Source: Orientallactaga sibirica
Lineage: Eukaryota > Chordata > Mammalia > Rodentia > Dipodidae
DNA length: 64,000 nt
Assembly (NCBI GenBank): GCA_036365145.1
Contig: JAEOAD010000035.1
Coordinates: 2,788,001 to 2,852,000 of the forward strand
Reading direction: 5' to 3'
Position numbers and translations under genes: made by a program. The notes below the pieces were generated by a model. That model was not told where the DNA came from and ran no database searches. It saw nothing but the letters and a program-made list of their open reading frames with translations. Below are positions 23,594 through 37,276 of the stretch, one piece after another (the first letter of the stretch is position 1; every line of letters begins with the position of its first letter).

Positions 23594-25905
23594 CTAGAAG
23601 AGAGAAGAGCAAGAGGGGCTTGTGAGTGCTGGAACTGAAATGGAGCCTTGTGAGGGGGGCGGGTGCCTAACCCTGCCTCCAAAATGGCTGTGCATTGACC
23701 AAAACAAACAGAAAGAAGCTGTCCCCAGTGAGTGCGTTTTCCCATATTCCTCCTCTCTGAATTCCTATACCACACATTGTTAGCCCTCGAGAAGGGATTC
23801 AAAGCCAGAGACAGGAGGGTTGTAAGTTCAAAATCAGCCTGCGCTACATGGAAAGTTCCAGGCCAGTCTGGGATACACAGCAAAATCCTGTCTCAAAACC
23901 AAACTAAGGGCTGGAGAGATGGCTTAGTGGTTAAGGCACTTGCCTGCAAAGCCTAAGGACCCATGTTTGACTCTCCAGGCCCTACGCAAGCCAGATGCAC
24001 GTGGTCACACACATGTCTGGAGTTCAACTACAGTGGCTGGAGGTCCTGGTGCACCAATTCTCTCTCTCACTGTCTCTCACTCTTTCTCTTTCTCTCTCTC
24101 TCATAAAAAAATACCAAAAAGAAAAATCAAACTAAACCAAACAAAAAACTTCCAGAAAATAAGTTTAAAACCTGATATGGTATATACTGGAGAGGCTGAG
24201 GCAGGATGACCATGAGTTCTAGGCCAGCTTAGCTACTTAGGGAGATCCTGTCCCAAAACATATTAGGGAGAGAGAATATTTACTGTCAAGAAAAGTCATG
24301 TCCAGGCTGTTGAGTATACAGGGGAATGGACACGGTCATAGGTTTCCTGTCAGATCATAAAGCAGAATGCCTTTGTAAGAGGAACAGAATGAGCTAGGCA
24401 TAGTGACATATGCCTGCAATCCCAGCGCTTGGACGCAGGACTGCTTCCAAGTTCCAGGTCAGCTTGATCTATATTATAAGTTCCAGGCCAGCCAGGACCA
24501 CAGAGTAATACCCTATCTTGATGATGGATGGAGGGGTGGGAGTGTGGGGAGATAGACAAATAGATATAGTTTAATAATATGGATCAAAAACATTTACTAT
24601 AGAGCCAGGCGTGGTGGCGCATGCCTTTAATCCCAGCACTTGGGAGGCAGAGGTAGGAGGATCTCCATGAGTTCAAGGCCACTCTGAGACTACATTGTTA
24701 ATTTCAGGTCAGCCTGAGCCAGAGTGAGACCCTACCTCGAAAAATAGAAAAAAACATTTACTATAAATTCTAGTCCTAGGGATTCTATTCAAAGGGAATA
24801 ATCTTACTTACGTACAAGACTGGGTGAGTGCTCATTGCTCTTTATATTTAAAACAACAAAAAAGGGCCTGGAGAGATTGCTCAGTGGTTAAAGGTACTTG
24901 CTTGCAAACCTGCCAGCCTAGGTTCAGTTCCTCAGTACCCACGTAAAGCCAGATGCACCATGTGGCACATGCATTTGGAGTTTGTTTGCAGTAGCAAGAG
25001 ACCCTGACACACCCATACACTTTCTATCTCTCCCTCTCTCTCAAAAAAAAAATTTAAGTGAAAACAGCAAAGAAACAGCTAATTATAGAACAGAATACAA
25101 TACAGCTGTCATAAAATGAGTTGCATACTTAAGGTTCTGAGGAAATTTACATGCGGAATTTTAAACAAAAAGGCAAATAGAAAAATTATATATGACATGT
25201 CTTAAAATTTTTTGTACAGTATGCACGGATGAAAACCCTGAGAGTGACGATTTCCATGGTAGAATCACAAGATTTCTATGTGCTTAATTTGGACCTTTCT
25301 GTATTTCTATACTTTCTAAAGTGAGTACATATTTAGAGACCGCAAGGGATCGTGTTCATGAGCAAAGATCCTGCAGTCAGCTAGAACTGAAATCCTATGT
25401 AGCCACTGACAACCTACATGACCTAAGGTAATTTACCTCACCCCTCTGTGCCTCAGTTTCCTGATTTTTAAATTAGGGATGATAGAGCCATGCGTGGTAG
25501 CACACACCTTTAATCCCAGCACTCAGGAGGCAGAGGTAGGAGGATTGACATGAGTTCAAGGCCACCCTGAGACTACCAAGTGAATTCCATGTCAGCCTGG
25601 GCTAGAGCGAGACCCTACCTTGAAAAACAAACCAAAAAAAATAATAATGATGGTACCTCAGGATTATTTCAAGGGCTGAAATGAGTTGTTAATATAACTA
25701 AAGCCCTAGAACAGTCTCTAACATGTAATAAGCTCATAAAGTGTGGATGATGGCATTATTGTCTTTGAAGAACCTCTGTCTTACTGGGCACCATGGCACA
25801 TGCCTTTGATCTCGGAAGGCAGATGTAGGAAGATCACTGTGAGTTCAAGGCCAGCCTGAGACTACATAATGAATTCCAGGTCAACTTTGGCTAAAGTCCC
25901 TACCT

Positions 25906-25942
<37 letters not shown>

Positions 25943-26556
25943 CTGTCTAGTCTGGGAGTGTGGCTCAGTAACCCTTGTACTCTAGAGGTAGAGGCAAAAG
26001 AGTCAAAAGCTCAAGGTCACCCTCAGCTACATAGCAAGTTTGAGGTCAACCCGAAATACAAGTTTCTGACTCAAATTTTCTGTTGTTGTTTTAAGGGCTA
26101 GAGATGTCGCTCAGTGGTAGAGTGTTTGCCCTGAAAGGCCTGGGTTCAATGCCTAGCACTATATTAAAAAAATCTATTTCTAAATAAATAGATAAATAAC
26201 CATATTAAAAGACATAGCCAGGAAGCCGGGCGTGGTGGCGCACACCTTTAATCCCAGCACTCAGGAGGCAGAGGTAGGAGGATTGCCGTGAGTTCGAGGC
26301 CACCCTGAGACAACAGAGTGAATTCAAGGTCAGCCTGGGCTAGAGCGAGCCCTTACCTCAAATAAAGAAAAATAAAAAATAAATAAATAAATAAATATTA
26401 AAAAAAATAAAAGACAGCGTACGCCTTTAATCCCAGCACTTGGGAGGCAGAGGTAGGAGGATCGCCGTGAGTTCAAGGCCACCCTGAGACTACATAGTGA
26501 GTTCCAGGTCAGCCTGGGCTTTAGTGAAACCCTACCTCAAAAAACCAAAAAAATAA

Positions 26557-26595
<39 letters not shown>

Positions 26596-29500
26596 AAGAG
26601 CCAGGCATGGTGGCGCACACCTTTAATACCCAGCACTTGGGAGGCAGAGGTAGGAGGATCACCGTGAGTTCAAGATCACCCTGAGACTACATAGTGAATT
26701 CCAGGTCAGCCTGAGCTAAAGTGAGACCCTACCTCAAAAAACCAAAAAAATAAATAAATTAAAAAAAATAAACAAACAAACAAACAAAAAAAGACATAGC
26801 CAGTATACTGACCATCCCAGCTTGTTTTGTATATGCTTATCTTGCTTCTGGGAAAGGCTATGCCTCTCTCTCTCTCTTCTCCTCAGCTCCCACCACCACC
26901 TTGGTCTGTAGCATTGAGCAAACAGCAGGTAGTTGGGAAATGGAGGCTGATTATTTTCAGCCAGAGACGTGATGACACCTCACTGACTCTTGGAGGCAAC
27001 GCCACAAGTACAGACCCTAGGAGGAGCTGACACTGTTGGCAATGTCTCCTTGGGTTGGCACCATGGACACTATTAAACACAGCAAAGATGCTATTAAACA
27101 CAGCTGGGTTGGAGGTGTAACCCAGTGACAAAACGTGCATAGGATGTGCAAGGGCCTGGGTTCAATCCTTAGCATAAGAAAAGAGAAAAAAAGGTCACAT
27201 TGCAAATTGCCCCTCTCTCAGTGGCAAGTCTAACCACAGCCATACAATGAACTCCGTTTCAGGCCTATGTCATGACTGGCTCACTGAAAAAACAATGGTA
27301 AATGAAACAGTAGCAAATATGCATGAAATCGTTTTGCTCCATTTAGAGACACTGCTAAGAACAGGTGATCGAATCTGCTTCTCACGAACATCTGAATCGT
27401 TTTGTCCAGACAGAAATTGGCCTCGATATCCATGACCTTGCAGTGCTTAGCAATACCTTCGCAAGACCCTCATAATAGAAGAAAAAGATGATGACATCAA
27501 ATTAAAAGAGAGACTAATGGACAGAGGGAGGGGATATGACGGAGAATGGAGTTCTAAAGGGGAATGGGGGGAGGCGAGGGAAATATCATGAACTTTTTGT
27601 ATGTAAGTATAGAAGCTGTCAATAAAAAAAAAAAACCAGAAAGAATTTTCTGTGTTGAGAACCTTTCGTAATCAGCTGCTAGCTATTTTTCCATCATGGC
27701 TCCAGTTTCATGAGAAATAAAATTGGTTTGACACCTCAAAAAAAAGAAAAAAGAAACTCCACAAAGTCTGTGAAAGTTTCACTCTCAGATGCTTGTAATT
27801 CAGGGGACAGTTTGACGTGTGTGAGAGCAAAGCAAACGGGCAGTCTTCATTCGTGGACAGAGCAAGGACCTGAAATTAAAGCACTGTCCTTCTCGCGGAG
27901 CCACTGAGTAACGTGCATGCCCCTAGAAGTCAACCAACTAGAAGGCAGGATGTAGAGTCTGGATGATTCACCTTCTGAGCAAAAGAGGAGACAAAAATCA
28001 AGGTCTGGCAGAAATGGCCTTATTGGGGGGGAAATGGTCCTGTAATTAAAATAAATCTTTGGCCGTGATGGCAAATAGCTTGGCAGAAAGAATTGCCCAG
28101 CCATCACATTTTCAAAGCTGCTCAGGTGAATTAGCCAATCACAGTTTGCAAAGGACCGTTGGCTGTTAGAACTGCAAGCCATCGCCTGCCAGGCTGCAAG
28201 CCACACTGCATGCCCCAGGGCAGGGTGCTTTCAAGTACTTCACAGCAGTGTCCCTCCCAGCCTGCTCTGCCATCATGCTGGCCACGACGCTCCTAGACCA
28301 CAGTGCAGTCCACTTACTCAGCTCTTCCATGTTGACGCCCCTGGGGACCATCTGCAGCAGAATGACAGCAGTCTCCTTGATGAGCGGAAAGGCAGATGAC
28401 AAAATAATGATGACCATGACAATGGTCAGACTGGGGTCGATGTAACACTGCCAGTTACACGGGACTTCGCGGCTCAGGGGAAGGACATAGAATATGATGG
28501 CAGTGATGACCACGATCACGGACCCCAGGGCGTCTCCCATCACGTGCAAAAGAACACCTGCGGAGGAGGAAGACGACAGCAATCAAGCCCAGAGCCAGGA
28601 GCGGCACATGCGACCCTCGGTGACTTAGACTCCCAAGCCTGAGTATGATCGGCTGCTGTTTGTATCCACCTGGAATCTCAGCACTCAGGAAACAGAGGTG
28701 GAAGGATTGTGACTTTGAGGACAGTATGAGCTGCACAGCAAGACTCTGTCTCAAAACAAACAGGAGGGCTAGAGAGATGGCTCAGTGGTTAAGACACTTG
28801 CCTACAATGCCTCACGACCAGGGTTCAATTCCCAGTACCCACTTAAAGCAGGATGCTCAAAGTGGTGCATGTATCCGGAGTTCATTTGCAATGGCTAAAG
28901 ACCCTGGTGCACCCATTCTCCCACTCTCTCTCTCTTTCTCCTTCCAAACAAATAAATAATAAATAATTTTTTTAAGAAACAGTAACAATGAGAAAATAAT
29001 AAATCCCAGGCCACCATCCCAGGACCCAGCCAGCCTGGAAAACAGGAATAGCCTAGAAAGGGCCCACACTAGAGGTCAGCTGCAAGAAGTGACTATACTG
29101 TTCCACAGAGTCATTTAGCTGCCACCCACCACCCTTCAGGGGGCACCGTGATACGTGAGAGAGACAGAGACTATACAAATCACTCGTCATTCTTCCAGAT
29201 ATGCGTCTATAGCTTATTCTAAACTTTTGTTTTGTTTTGAGATAGGATCTCACTATATAGACTGGGTGGCCCTGGACTCCATATCTTCCTGTTTCAGTAT
29301 CCCAAACACTGGGGTGACAGGTATGTGCTACCATGTCTGGCTTCAAAGTTTGTTTCTCTGTTAGACTTTGTAAGTCACTAGTGGGGCGGGGTCACTGATG
29401 AGACATCAGCAAGCTCTGGCTACATAAAGAGCCACTGGTCACGATGACACAAAACTAAAATTCTATATATGCAGGTAAAAAGTATGGGCTCCTAAACTTA

Positions 29501-32500
29501 AGGGAACTATTTCTCAAGGTATTAGTTATAATAAAGAAAATTTATCATCCTCAGCAAAGAACATTTGGGAGTTCTTTTCTTTTCTTGGTTTTTTGAGGTA
29601 GGATCTTGCTCTAACCTAAGCTGACCTGGAATTCACTATGTAGTCTCAGGCTGGCCTCGAACTCACGGTGATCCTCCTACCTCTGCCTCTGAATGCTGGG
29701 ATTAAAGGCGTGTGCCACCACAGCCAGTGGGAGTTGTACCGTTCAGACACATTAGTAAACTCAGGGCTAGGGAAATACCAGTGCTTGATTCCCTGTCCCC
29801 AACTAAAAAGCCAGAATCTGTGGCAAGGTTAAGATGGGAGGTGGTGACAGAAGGCTTTTCTGTAAGCTGGTGGCAAGCTCAAAAGAGAACAGCTAAGAAC
29901 AAGCCGGGTGCAGTGGCACACGCCTTTAATCCCAGCACTTAGGGGGCAGAGGTAGGAGGAACGCCATGACTTCAATGTCACCCTGAAATGACATAGTGAA
30001 TTCCAGGTCAGCTTGGGATAGAGTGAGACCCTACCTTGAAAAGCCAAAAATAAATAAATAAATAATAGAAAAGAACAGCTACAGAGCATGGGAACCCTGC
30101 TCCAAATGAGGTGGAAAGCAGAGGGCAGACCTGCGTCGTCCTCTGACCTCCACACATACGTCACAGCACAGATGTGTCTGAACTTGGTCACATACACAGG
30201 AACATGTGCATGCACACACAAACAAATAGTAAAATAAATTCAAAAGAACTGAACAAATTCAGTGAAAATTGGTCCGAAAAAATTGCAAGAAGCCAGGCGT
30301 GGTGGTGCATGCCTTTAATCCCAGCACTCGGGAGGCAGAGGTAGGAGGATTGCCATAAGACTACATAATGAATTCCAGGTCAGCCTGAGCTACAGTGAGA
30401 CCCTACCTCAAAAAAACAAAATAAATAAATAAAAATAAACCTTTAAAAAATTACAAGAAGCTGGAGAGATGGCTTAGTGGAGGCCAAAGGACCCGGTTGA
30501 TTCTCCAGGACCCTAAGCCAGATGCACAAGGGGGCACACATGCATGAAGTGGCTGGAAGCCCTGATGTGCCCATTTCTCTCTCTCTCTGCCTCTTTCTGT
30601 CTCTCAAATAAATAAAGAAAAACGCTGTCTTGGCTTTCTTGGAAGGAACTTCAGAATCTTGCTGCTCAAAGGTGCAACAGCACTTGAAACAACCTCAGTC
30701 TCCTGGAAAAAGGGTTCTAATTGACCAGAACACCCCACAAAATCACAATAAACCATAAATTCTGGTTCTTATGTATGCAGAATTTACAAGTCCCTGTGCA
30801 ATGGGGTTGTGGGGAAAGTGAGCCATTCAAAGATGGCTTAGTGGTCACCTTTCTCTGGCTGCAGTAAAGGTTTTTGATTCTGAAGAGAAATCTGGCAGGC
30901 TACCAAAGAGAGATCACCAGTCGATTAATCATGGTGCCCACAAGGTCAGGAGACCTCTTCTCTTCAGGACTTTCTATTTAAAAAACCACTCAATTGGTAT
31001 ATGTAATGGCCAGATGCATGCTGACTTGCTCTTAGGCCCAGCAACATTGCATCTGGAGTTCATTTGGTCATGCAGTGGCTCCAGGGACAGAGAAGCCCTG
31101 ATGAACACCTGCCTTCCATGGCCTCTCAGCCTCTCTGCCTCTGAGACTGTCTCTCAAAAAAACAAAATAAATAAATAAAAATAAACCTTAAAAATTTACA
31201 AGAATGGGGCTGGAGAGATGGCTTAGTGGTTAAGGTGTTTGCTTGCAAAGCCAAAGGATCCCGGTTCGATTCTCCAGGACCCATGTAAGCCAGATGCACA
31301 AGGGGGCAGCACATGCATTTGTAGTGGCTGGAAGCCCTGATGTGCCCATTCTCTCTCTCTCTCTGCCTCTTTCTGTCTCTCAAATAAATAATAAAATAAA
31401 TTAAATATATATATATATTTTTATTACAAGAAAAACGCTGTCTTGGCTTTCTTGGAAGGAACTTCAGAATCTTGCTGCTCAAAGGTCAAGAGCAACAGCA
31501 CTGTGTGAAACAACCTCAGTCTCCTGGAGGACAGGGTTCTATGCACTTGACCAGAACACCCCACAAAATCACACCCGTCAAGAGCTCCAACTCATTGTGA
31601 GCCATGCCCACCTAACATTTATGTGGGTGCTGGAGATCTGAATTCTGGTTCTTATGTATGCAGAGCTGCCTAGGCCTGGCATCTGAGCCTCTGTCACCTC
31701 CCTGTCCCTGTGCAGCAAGTGAAGGGTAGGAGAGGAAGGCATGAGGGGTTGGTGGGGAAAGTGAGGCCATTCAAAGGCTGATGAGTCTTGAACGGTGTGC
31801 GGGCAATAGGACAGAAAGCCCTTGAATGCCAGCCACACTCACCTTTTCTCTGGCTGCAGTAAAGGTTTGTGAGGGAACGGACATGCTCACAGCCATGATT
31901 CTGAGAGAGAAATCTGGCAGGCTACCAGAGAGACAAAGATCACCAGTCACCCGATTAATCATGGTGCCCACAAGGTCGCTGTACAAAGACAGGAGACCTC
32001 TGCCCTTGGCCTTCACTTGCTGACTGACTTTCTATTTAAAAAACAACACTCAATTGGTATATCAAGAAATTGCAACTGGGGGGCAGTGGAGATGGCTCAC
32101 CTGCCATACAAATGTAAGGGCCCAAGAGAGCCTGACTTGCTCTGTAAGATGCCCAGCACCCACATTAACAGCAGGGCACGGGCAGGCACACCTATAACCC
32201 CAGTCCAGTGGGGAGTGGAGAAAGGAGAATCACTGGGCTCACTGGTCATGCAGCCTGGCCAAAAACAGCAGCTCCAGGGACAGAGAGAGACTCCATCTCA
32301 AGGAAATAAGAGGAAGAGAACACCTGCCTTCTCCCCTGGCCTCTGCATGCATGTGCTTGGGGCACGTGCATCTGCACACACACATGCATTTACTATACAC
32401 ACACTTCAAAAAAAAAAAAAAAAGAGCCAGGCATGGTGGTGCACACCTTTAATCCCAGCACTTGGGAGGAAGAGGTAGGAGGATCACCATGAGTTCAAGG

Positions 32501-35500
32501 CCACCCTGAAACTACAGAGTGAGTTCCAGGTCAGCCTGAGCTAGAGTGAGACCCTACCTTGGAAAACCAAAAAGACAAAAAAAAAAAAAATGGCAATTTG
32601 ATGTGTCCCAGTCATCAATTCTGGTGACTCTGTGATTTATGAAACACAGTGCTCATTAAAAATTCACAGGTCATTGTAAAAGGATGAGATCTTTCTTGCC
32701 AGAAGAAATCTCACTGGAGATTTGTTCTCAGATTAGTCAGGACTGCTGTCCATCTGTGCGTGAGTACACAACAGACGTATAAACATTTGCAATGGACCAT
32801 GCTTGATCCTAGTAGATAAAGTCAAGCACCACAAAGCACACTATGAGAACTTTAAAAGCATTGGGCTTTCATTGTACTTGGGATTGCAAAAGGGAGTTGG
32901 TCTCTTAGAATTCATTTTGTTATTTCTTGGTTCACTTTCTTATTCCCATTGGAATGAGAAACAAGAAATGAAAATCCAGAATCTGCTTCTCTCTTTCAGA
33001 TGGACGCAGAACCTGAGGAGAGAATCAGCCCATAGCACCTCAACAGGTCACCAGCTGAAGCCATAGAGTTTATAGGGGAATGAGCAAGAGTGCTGCTTTA
33101 TCGGTGAACCTGGTACCAGCACAAGGGCGAAGGAGATAGACACAAAGAACACTCAACCCTACCAAATCAGATATCCAAAGACACAGAGACTCTCAAAACC
33201 TCGTCACTGAAATAGACCTAAAATGAACCCAACATGGCTCAGGGAAATTCACGGAAGAGGGGGCGGAAAGATTGTTAGAGCCATGAGTTGGGTCATTATG
33301 CACAGAGTCATTGCCTCTCCCCCATAACTAATGGCTACCCCCATAAGGCAAGACCACATTACCCATAAGGGGAGGACGGAGAGAAGGTACCATCATGGCT
33401 GTATATATACTACATATATAACTAATAAAAATATATTTAAAAAGGAATTTAAGGGGGTTTTGGTGTTGGTATTAATATCAAATAGTCATTCAATGAAAAG
33501 AATGAGAATGATATTTTGAAAAAGAAGTGATTTTTGCTCCCCAAATCCCCATCAGAGATGCTTCCTGTGAAAATCTGGAGAAAGGAGTGATCCTGCTTTC
33601 AGAAGACACTGCTTAGATGTCAAGAATGTAAGCCTTCAGTGAGGTGAGTCCACTACAGAAGAGAGCCACCCCTGTCTGGAAGCCAGTGGCCCTGTGTGAT
33701 CACGCAAAGTGGCAGAAATGTGAAGGAGGAGGAGGGGTTCCATTCCAGCTCTGCTTCTAGCCAAGGTGACTTAGCGAAGCTGCCAGACTCTCTGAATCCT
33801 GTTTCCTATGTGTAAAGTTCATTTCCCCAAGACCTTTCCAGCCCTTGTGCTTTGCGCTCCTTCCATGACTCCTGGCTCTGGATGAGGACCCAACCCCAAG
33901 AGGAGGTCAGGCGCATGCTTAGCCTGAGATGCAGAGACTCTAATTCGCCATAAGGGTTCTGGTGTGGAAGAGCAGGGATGAGCTGAGCACACCGTCACTG
34001 AAGCAGCAGGGGACTGGGCCTCGCAAGCCCACTCACAACCTGAATGATACCAGTATCGGCCCAGTGAGAGTGTCGGGAGAACTAAGTGATTCACTCGTGA
34101 GTGGCACAAGGTAGGCACTCAGTGAACACATACGTTCTTGTTCCTACTGCAAGCGTAAACACCTTCTGTGTTTTACCTCACTGCAAGTGCGTGACGTAGA
34201 TGGCATTATTATCCTCACGGTAGACGTAAGGGATGGGCTGGGGATGGAGCTTAAGTGGTAGCGTGTTTAGCTGGTGTGCACAAAGCCATGAGTTGGATCT
34301 GCGGTACCAAATAAAAGCAGGCATGGTAGTACACACCTGTAATCCCAGCACTCAGGAGGTAGACACAAGAGAATCAGGAGTTCAAGGTCAACCTTGGCCT
34401 ACTTGTGTCACATGAGCCATGTCTTAAAACAGGGAGTGGAGAGATGGCTTAGTGGTTAAGGCGTTTGCCTGCAAAGCCAAAAGGATCCCGGTTTGATTCT
34501 CCAAGACCCATATAAGCTAGATACACAAGGGGGCGTTTGCAGGGACTGGAGGCCCTGATGCACCCATTTGCTCTCTCTCTCTCTGTTTCTCAAATATATA
34601 TACATACATATAGATATTTTTTAAGGATAAGTGATCACAGGCAACTAAGGTCATACACACCTGTAATCCCAGCACTGGGAAGGCTGAGGCAGGAGAATTA
34701 CAAATTCGAGGTTGTCAGCTTGCACTACATATGAAGATCCTGTCTCCAAAAACAAGCCAAAAAGAAAAATGAACTAAAGTAGATAAATAAGAAAAGGACC
34801 TGGAAGCCTAGGGAGGTTCAATAACTTCCCCTAAGTCATGTAGTTCCTTTTGGTGTCTGTCACTCTCTCTCATTGCTTTTGGTTGTGTTTGTGCAAGTGT
34901 GTAGTGTATGCATGTGTGTAGTATGTATGTAGTGTATGCATGTGTGTAGTGTGTATGTGTAATGTATGCATGTGTGTAGTGTGTATGTAGTGTATGCATA
35001 TGTGTAGCATGTGTGTGTAGTGTATGCACATGTGTAGTGTGTGTGTAATGTGTGTGTAGTATATGCATGTTTGTAGTGTGTGTGTGTAATGTATGCATGT
35101 GTGTAGTGTGTGTGTAATGTATGCATGTGTGTAGTGTATATGTGTAATGTATGCATGTGTGTAGTGTGTATGTGTAATGTATGCATGCATGTGTATGTGT
35201 GTGTGTGTGTAGTGTGTGTGTATGTGTGTATGTAATGTGCATGTGTGTGTGTAATGTATGTGTGTGTGTATGCATGTTTGTAGTGTGTGTGTGTATGTAT
35301 GCATGTGTACTGTGTGTAATTATGTAATGTATGCATGTGTGTATGTGTGTAGTGTAGTGTATGCACAGTGTATGCATGTGTGTGTGTGTAATGTAAGCAT
35401 GTGTGTATGTGTGTAATTATGCATGCAGTGTGTATATGCATGTTTGTAGTGTGTGTGTGTATATGTATGCATGTGTGTAGTGTGTGTATGTGTGTGTGTG

Positions 35501-37241
35501 TAATGTGTGTATGTGCATGTGTGTAGTGTGTGTGTGTATATCATGTGTGTGTGTTTGTAGTGTATGCATGTGTGTAGTGTGTAGCATGTGTATATGCATG
35601 CATGTGTGTGTGTGTGTGTAATGTATGCATGTGTGTAGTGTGTGTGTGTAATGTATGCATGTGTGTATGTATATGTGTATGTGCATGTATGCAGTGTGTG
35701 TATGTGTGTATGTATGCATGTGTGTAGCATGTGTATGTAGTATATCATGTGTGTTGTGTGTGTATATATGCATGTATGCATGTGTGTAATGTATGCATGT
35801 GTGTAGTGTGTGTGTAATGTAAGCATGTGTGTAGTGTGTGTAGTGTATGCATGTGTGTAGTGTGTGTGTAATTATGCATGTGTGTAGTGTGTATATAGTA
35901 TATCATGTGTGTTTGTGTGTATAGTGTATGCATGTGTGTAGTGTGTGTAATGTAAGCACGTGTGTAGTGTGTAATTATGCATGTGTGTAGTGTGTGCAAT
36001 TATGCATGTGTGTAGTGTGTATGTAGTATATCATGTGTGTTTGTGTATATAGTGTATGCATGTGTGTAGTGTGTGTATAATGTATGCATGTGTGTAGTGT
36101 GTGTAATGTATGCATGTGTGCAGTGTGTATGTAGTATAGCATGTGTGTTTGTGTGTGTAGTGTATGCATGTGTGTAGTATGTGTGTAGTGTATGCATGTG
36201 TGTAGTGTGTGTGCATGTGTGTGTGTATGTAGTATAGCATGTGTGTTTGTGTGTGTAGTGTATGCATGTGTGTAGTATGTGTGTAGTGTATGCATGTGTG
36301 TAGTGTGTGTAATGTATGCATGTGTGTACTGTATGCATGTGTGTAATGTATGCATGTGTGTACTGTATGCATGTGTGTAATGTATGCATGTGTGTAATGT
36401 GTATGTAGTATAGCATGTCTGTAGCATGTGTGTAATGTATGCATGTGTGTAGTGTATGCATGTGTGTAGTGTGCATGTAGTGTATGCATGTGTGTAGTGT
36501 GTATGTAGCATATGCATGTGCATGTAGTATATGCATGTGTGTGGAGTGTGTGTATTATGTGTGTGTGGACATGCTCATGTGGAATGGTGGGTTCTATTCT
36601 CATCTGCACTGCTCCCTTGAGAGGGCATCTTTCACTGACTCCAGAGCCCCCCTCTTACATGAGCCCCAGGGGTTCTCCAGTCTCTACTCCTCCCAGGACT
36701 GGGGTCACAGATATGCATGGCCACACCCAGCTAGTTATGTGGGTTCTAGGAATCAAACTTGGGCAATGTTAGGCCCCCTCAGGCCCTCATGTTTGCCTCA
36801 GGAAGTGCTCTTATCTGCTGCACCAGTTTGCCAGCCCCCAAGTCATGTGGTTCATAAGCAGTAGAGCCGCTCACCCTCGGGTCCCAAACCCAGCCAGGTC
36901 GAAAGCCCGTCCCAGTCCACAGCACTCTAGACTCTGGGGGAGGCACGCGTGTGTTCCTCTGTAGATACCTGTAGATCCAGGCTCAGCCCGGCACAGACGG
37001 CCTCTTGCCACTGCCCTGTTTCTCATGAAAACTAATAGCTTTTGACTAAGTATTAGCAAGACTGGGGCTGGGGCTGTAGCTCAGCACATAAATTCAATCC
37101 CTGAATTCCTCCAAGTTAGCAAGATCTCCTAAACTATTGGTCTATACTTCATCACAGATGCGCACGTGCGCGCACACACACACAGGCAATTAGCAATGCA
37201 TTTTAAAGAGCTGTCATGTATATACATATCATAGATATATG

Positions 37242-37276
<35 letters not shown>

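Larger units (their letters stand above)
23594..28317 (-). other. SLC30A10 intron 3
   Basis: About 4.7 kb with donor GTAAGTGGAC and acceptor TCTCTTCTAG. It is mostly SINEs plus an old MIR and an L1 3' end. The stretch 27,640-28,317 shows no recognised repeat. Confidence 0.9.

Noticed and set aside
34808..36609. His/Thr/Tyr-rich frames up to 193 residues
   Set aside because: By-product of ACACATGCATAC-type simple repeats; no non-repeat coding sequence attached.
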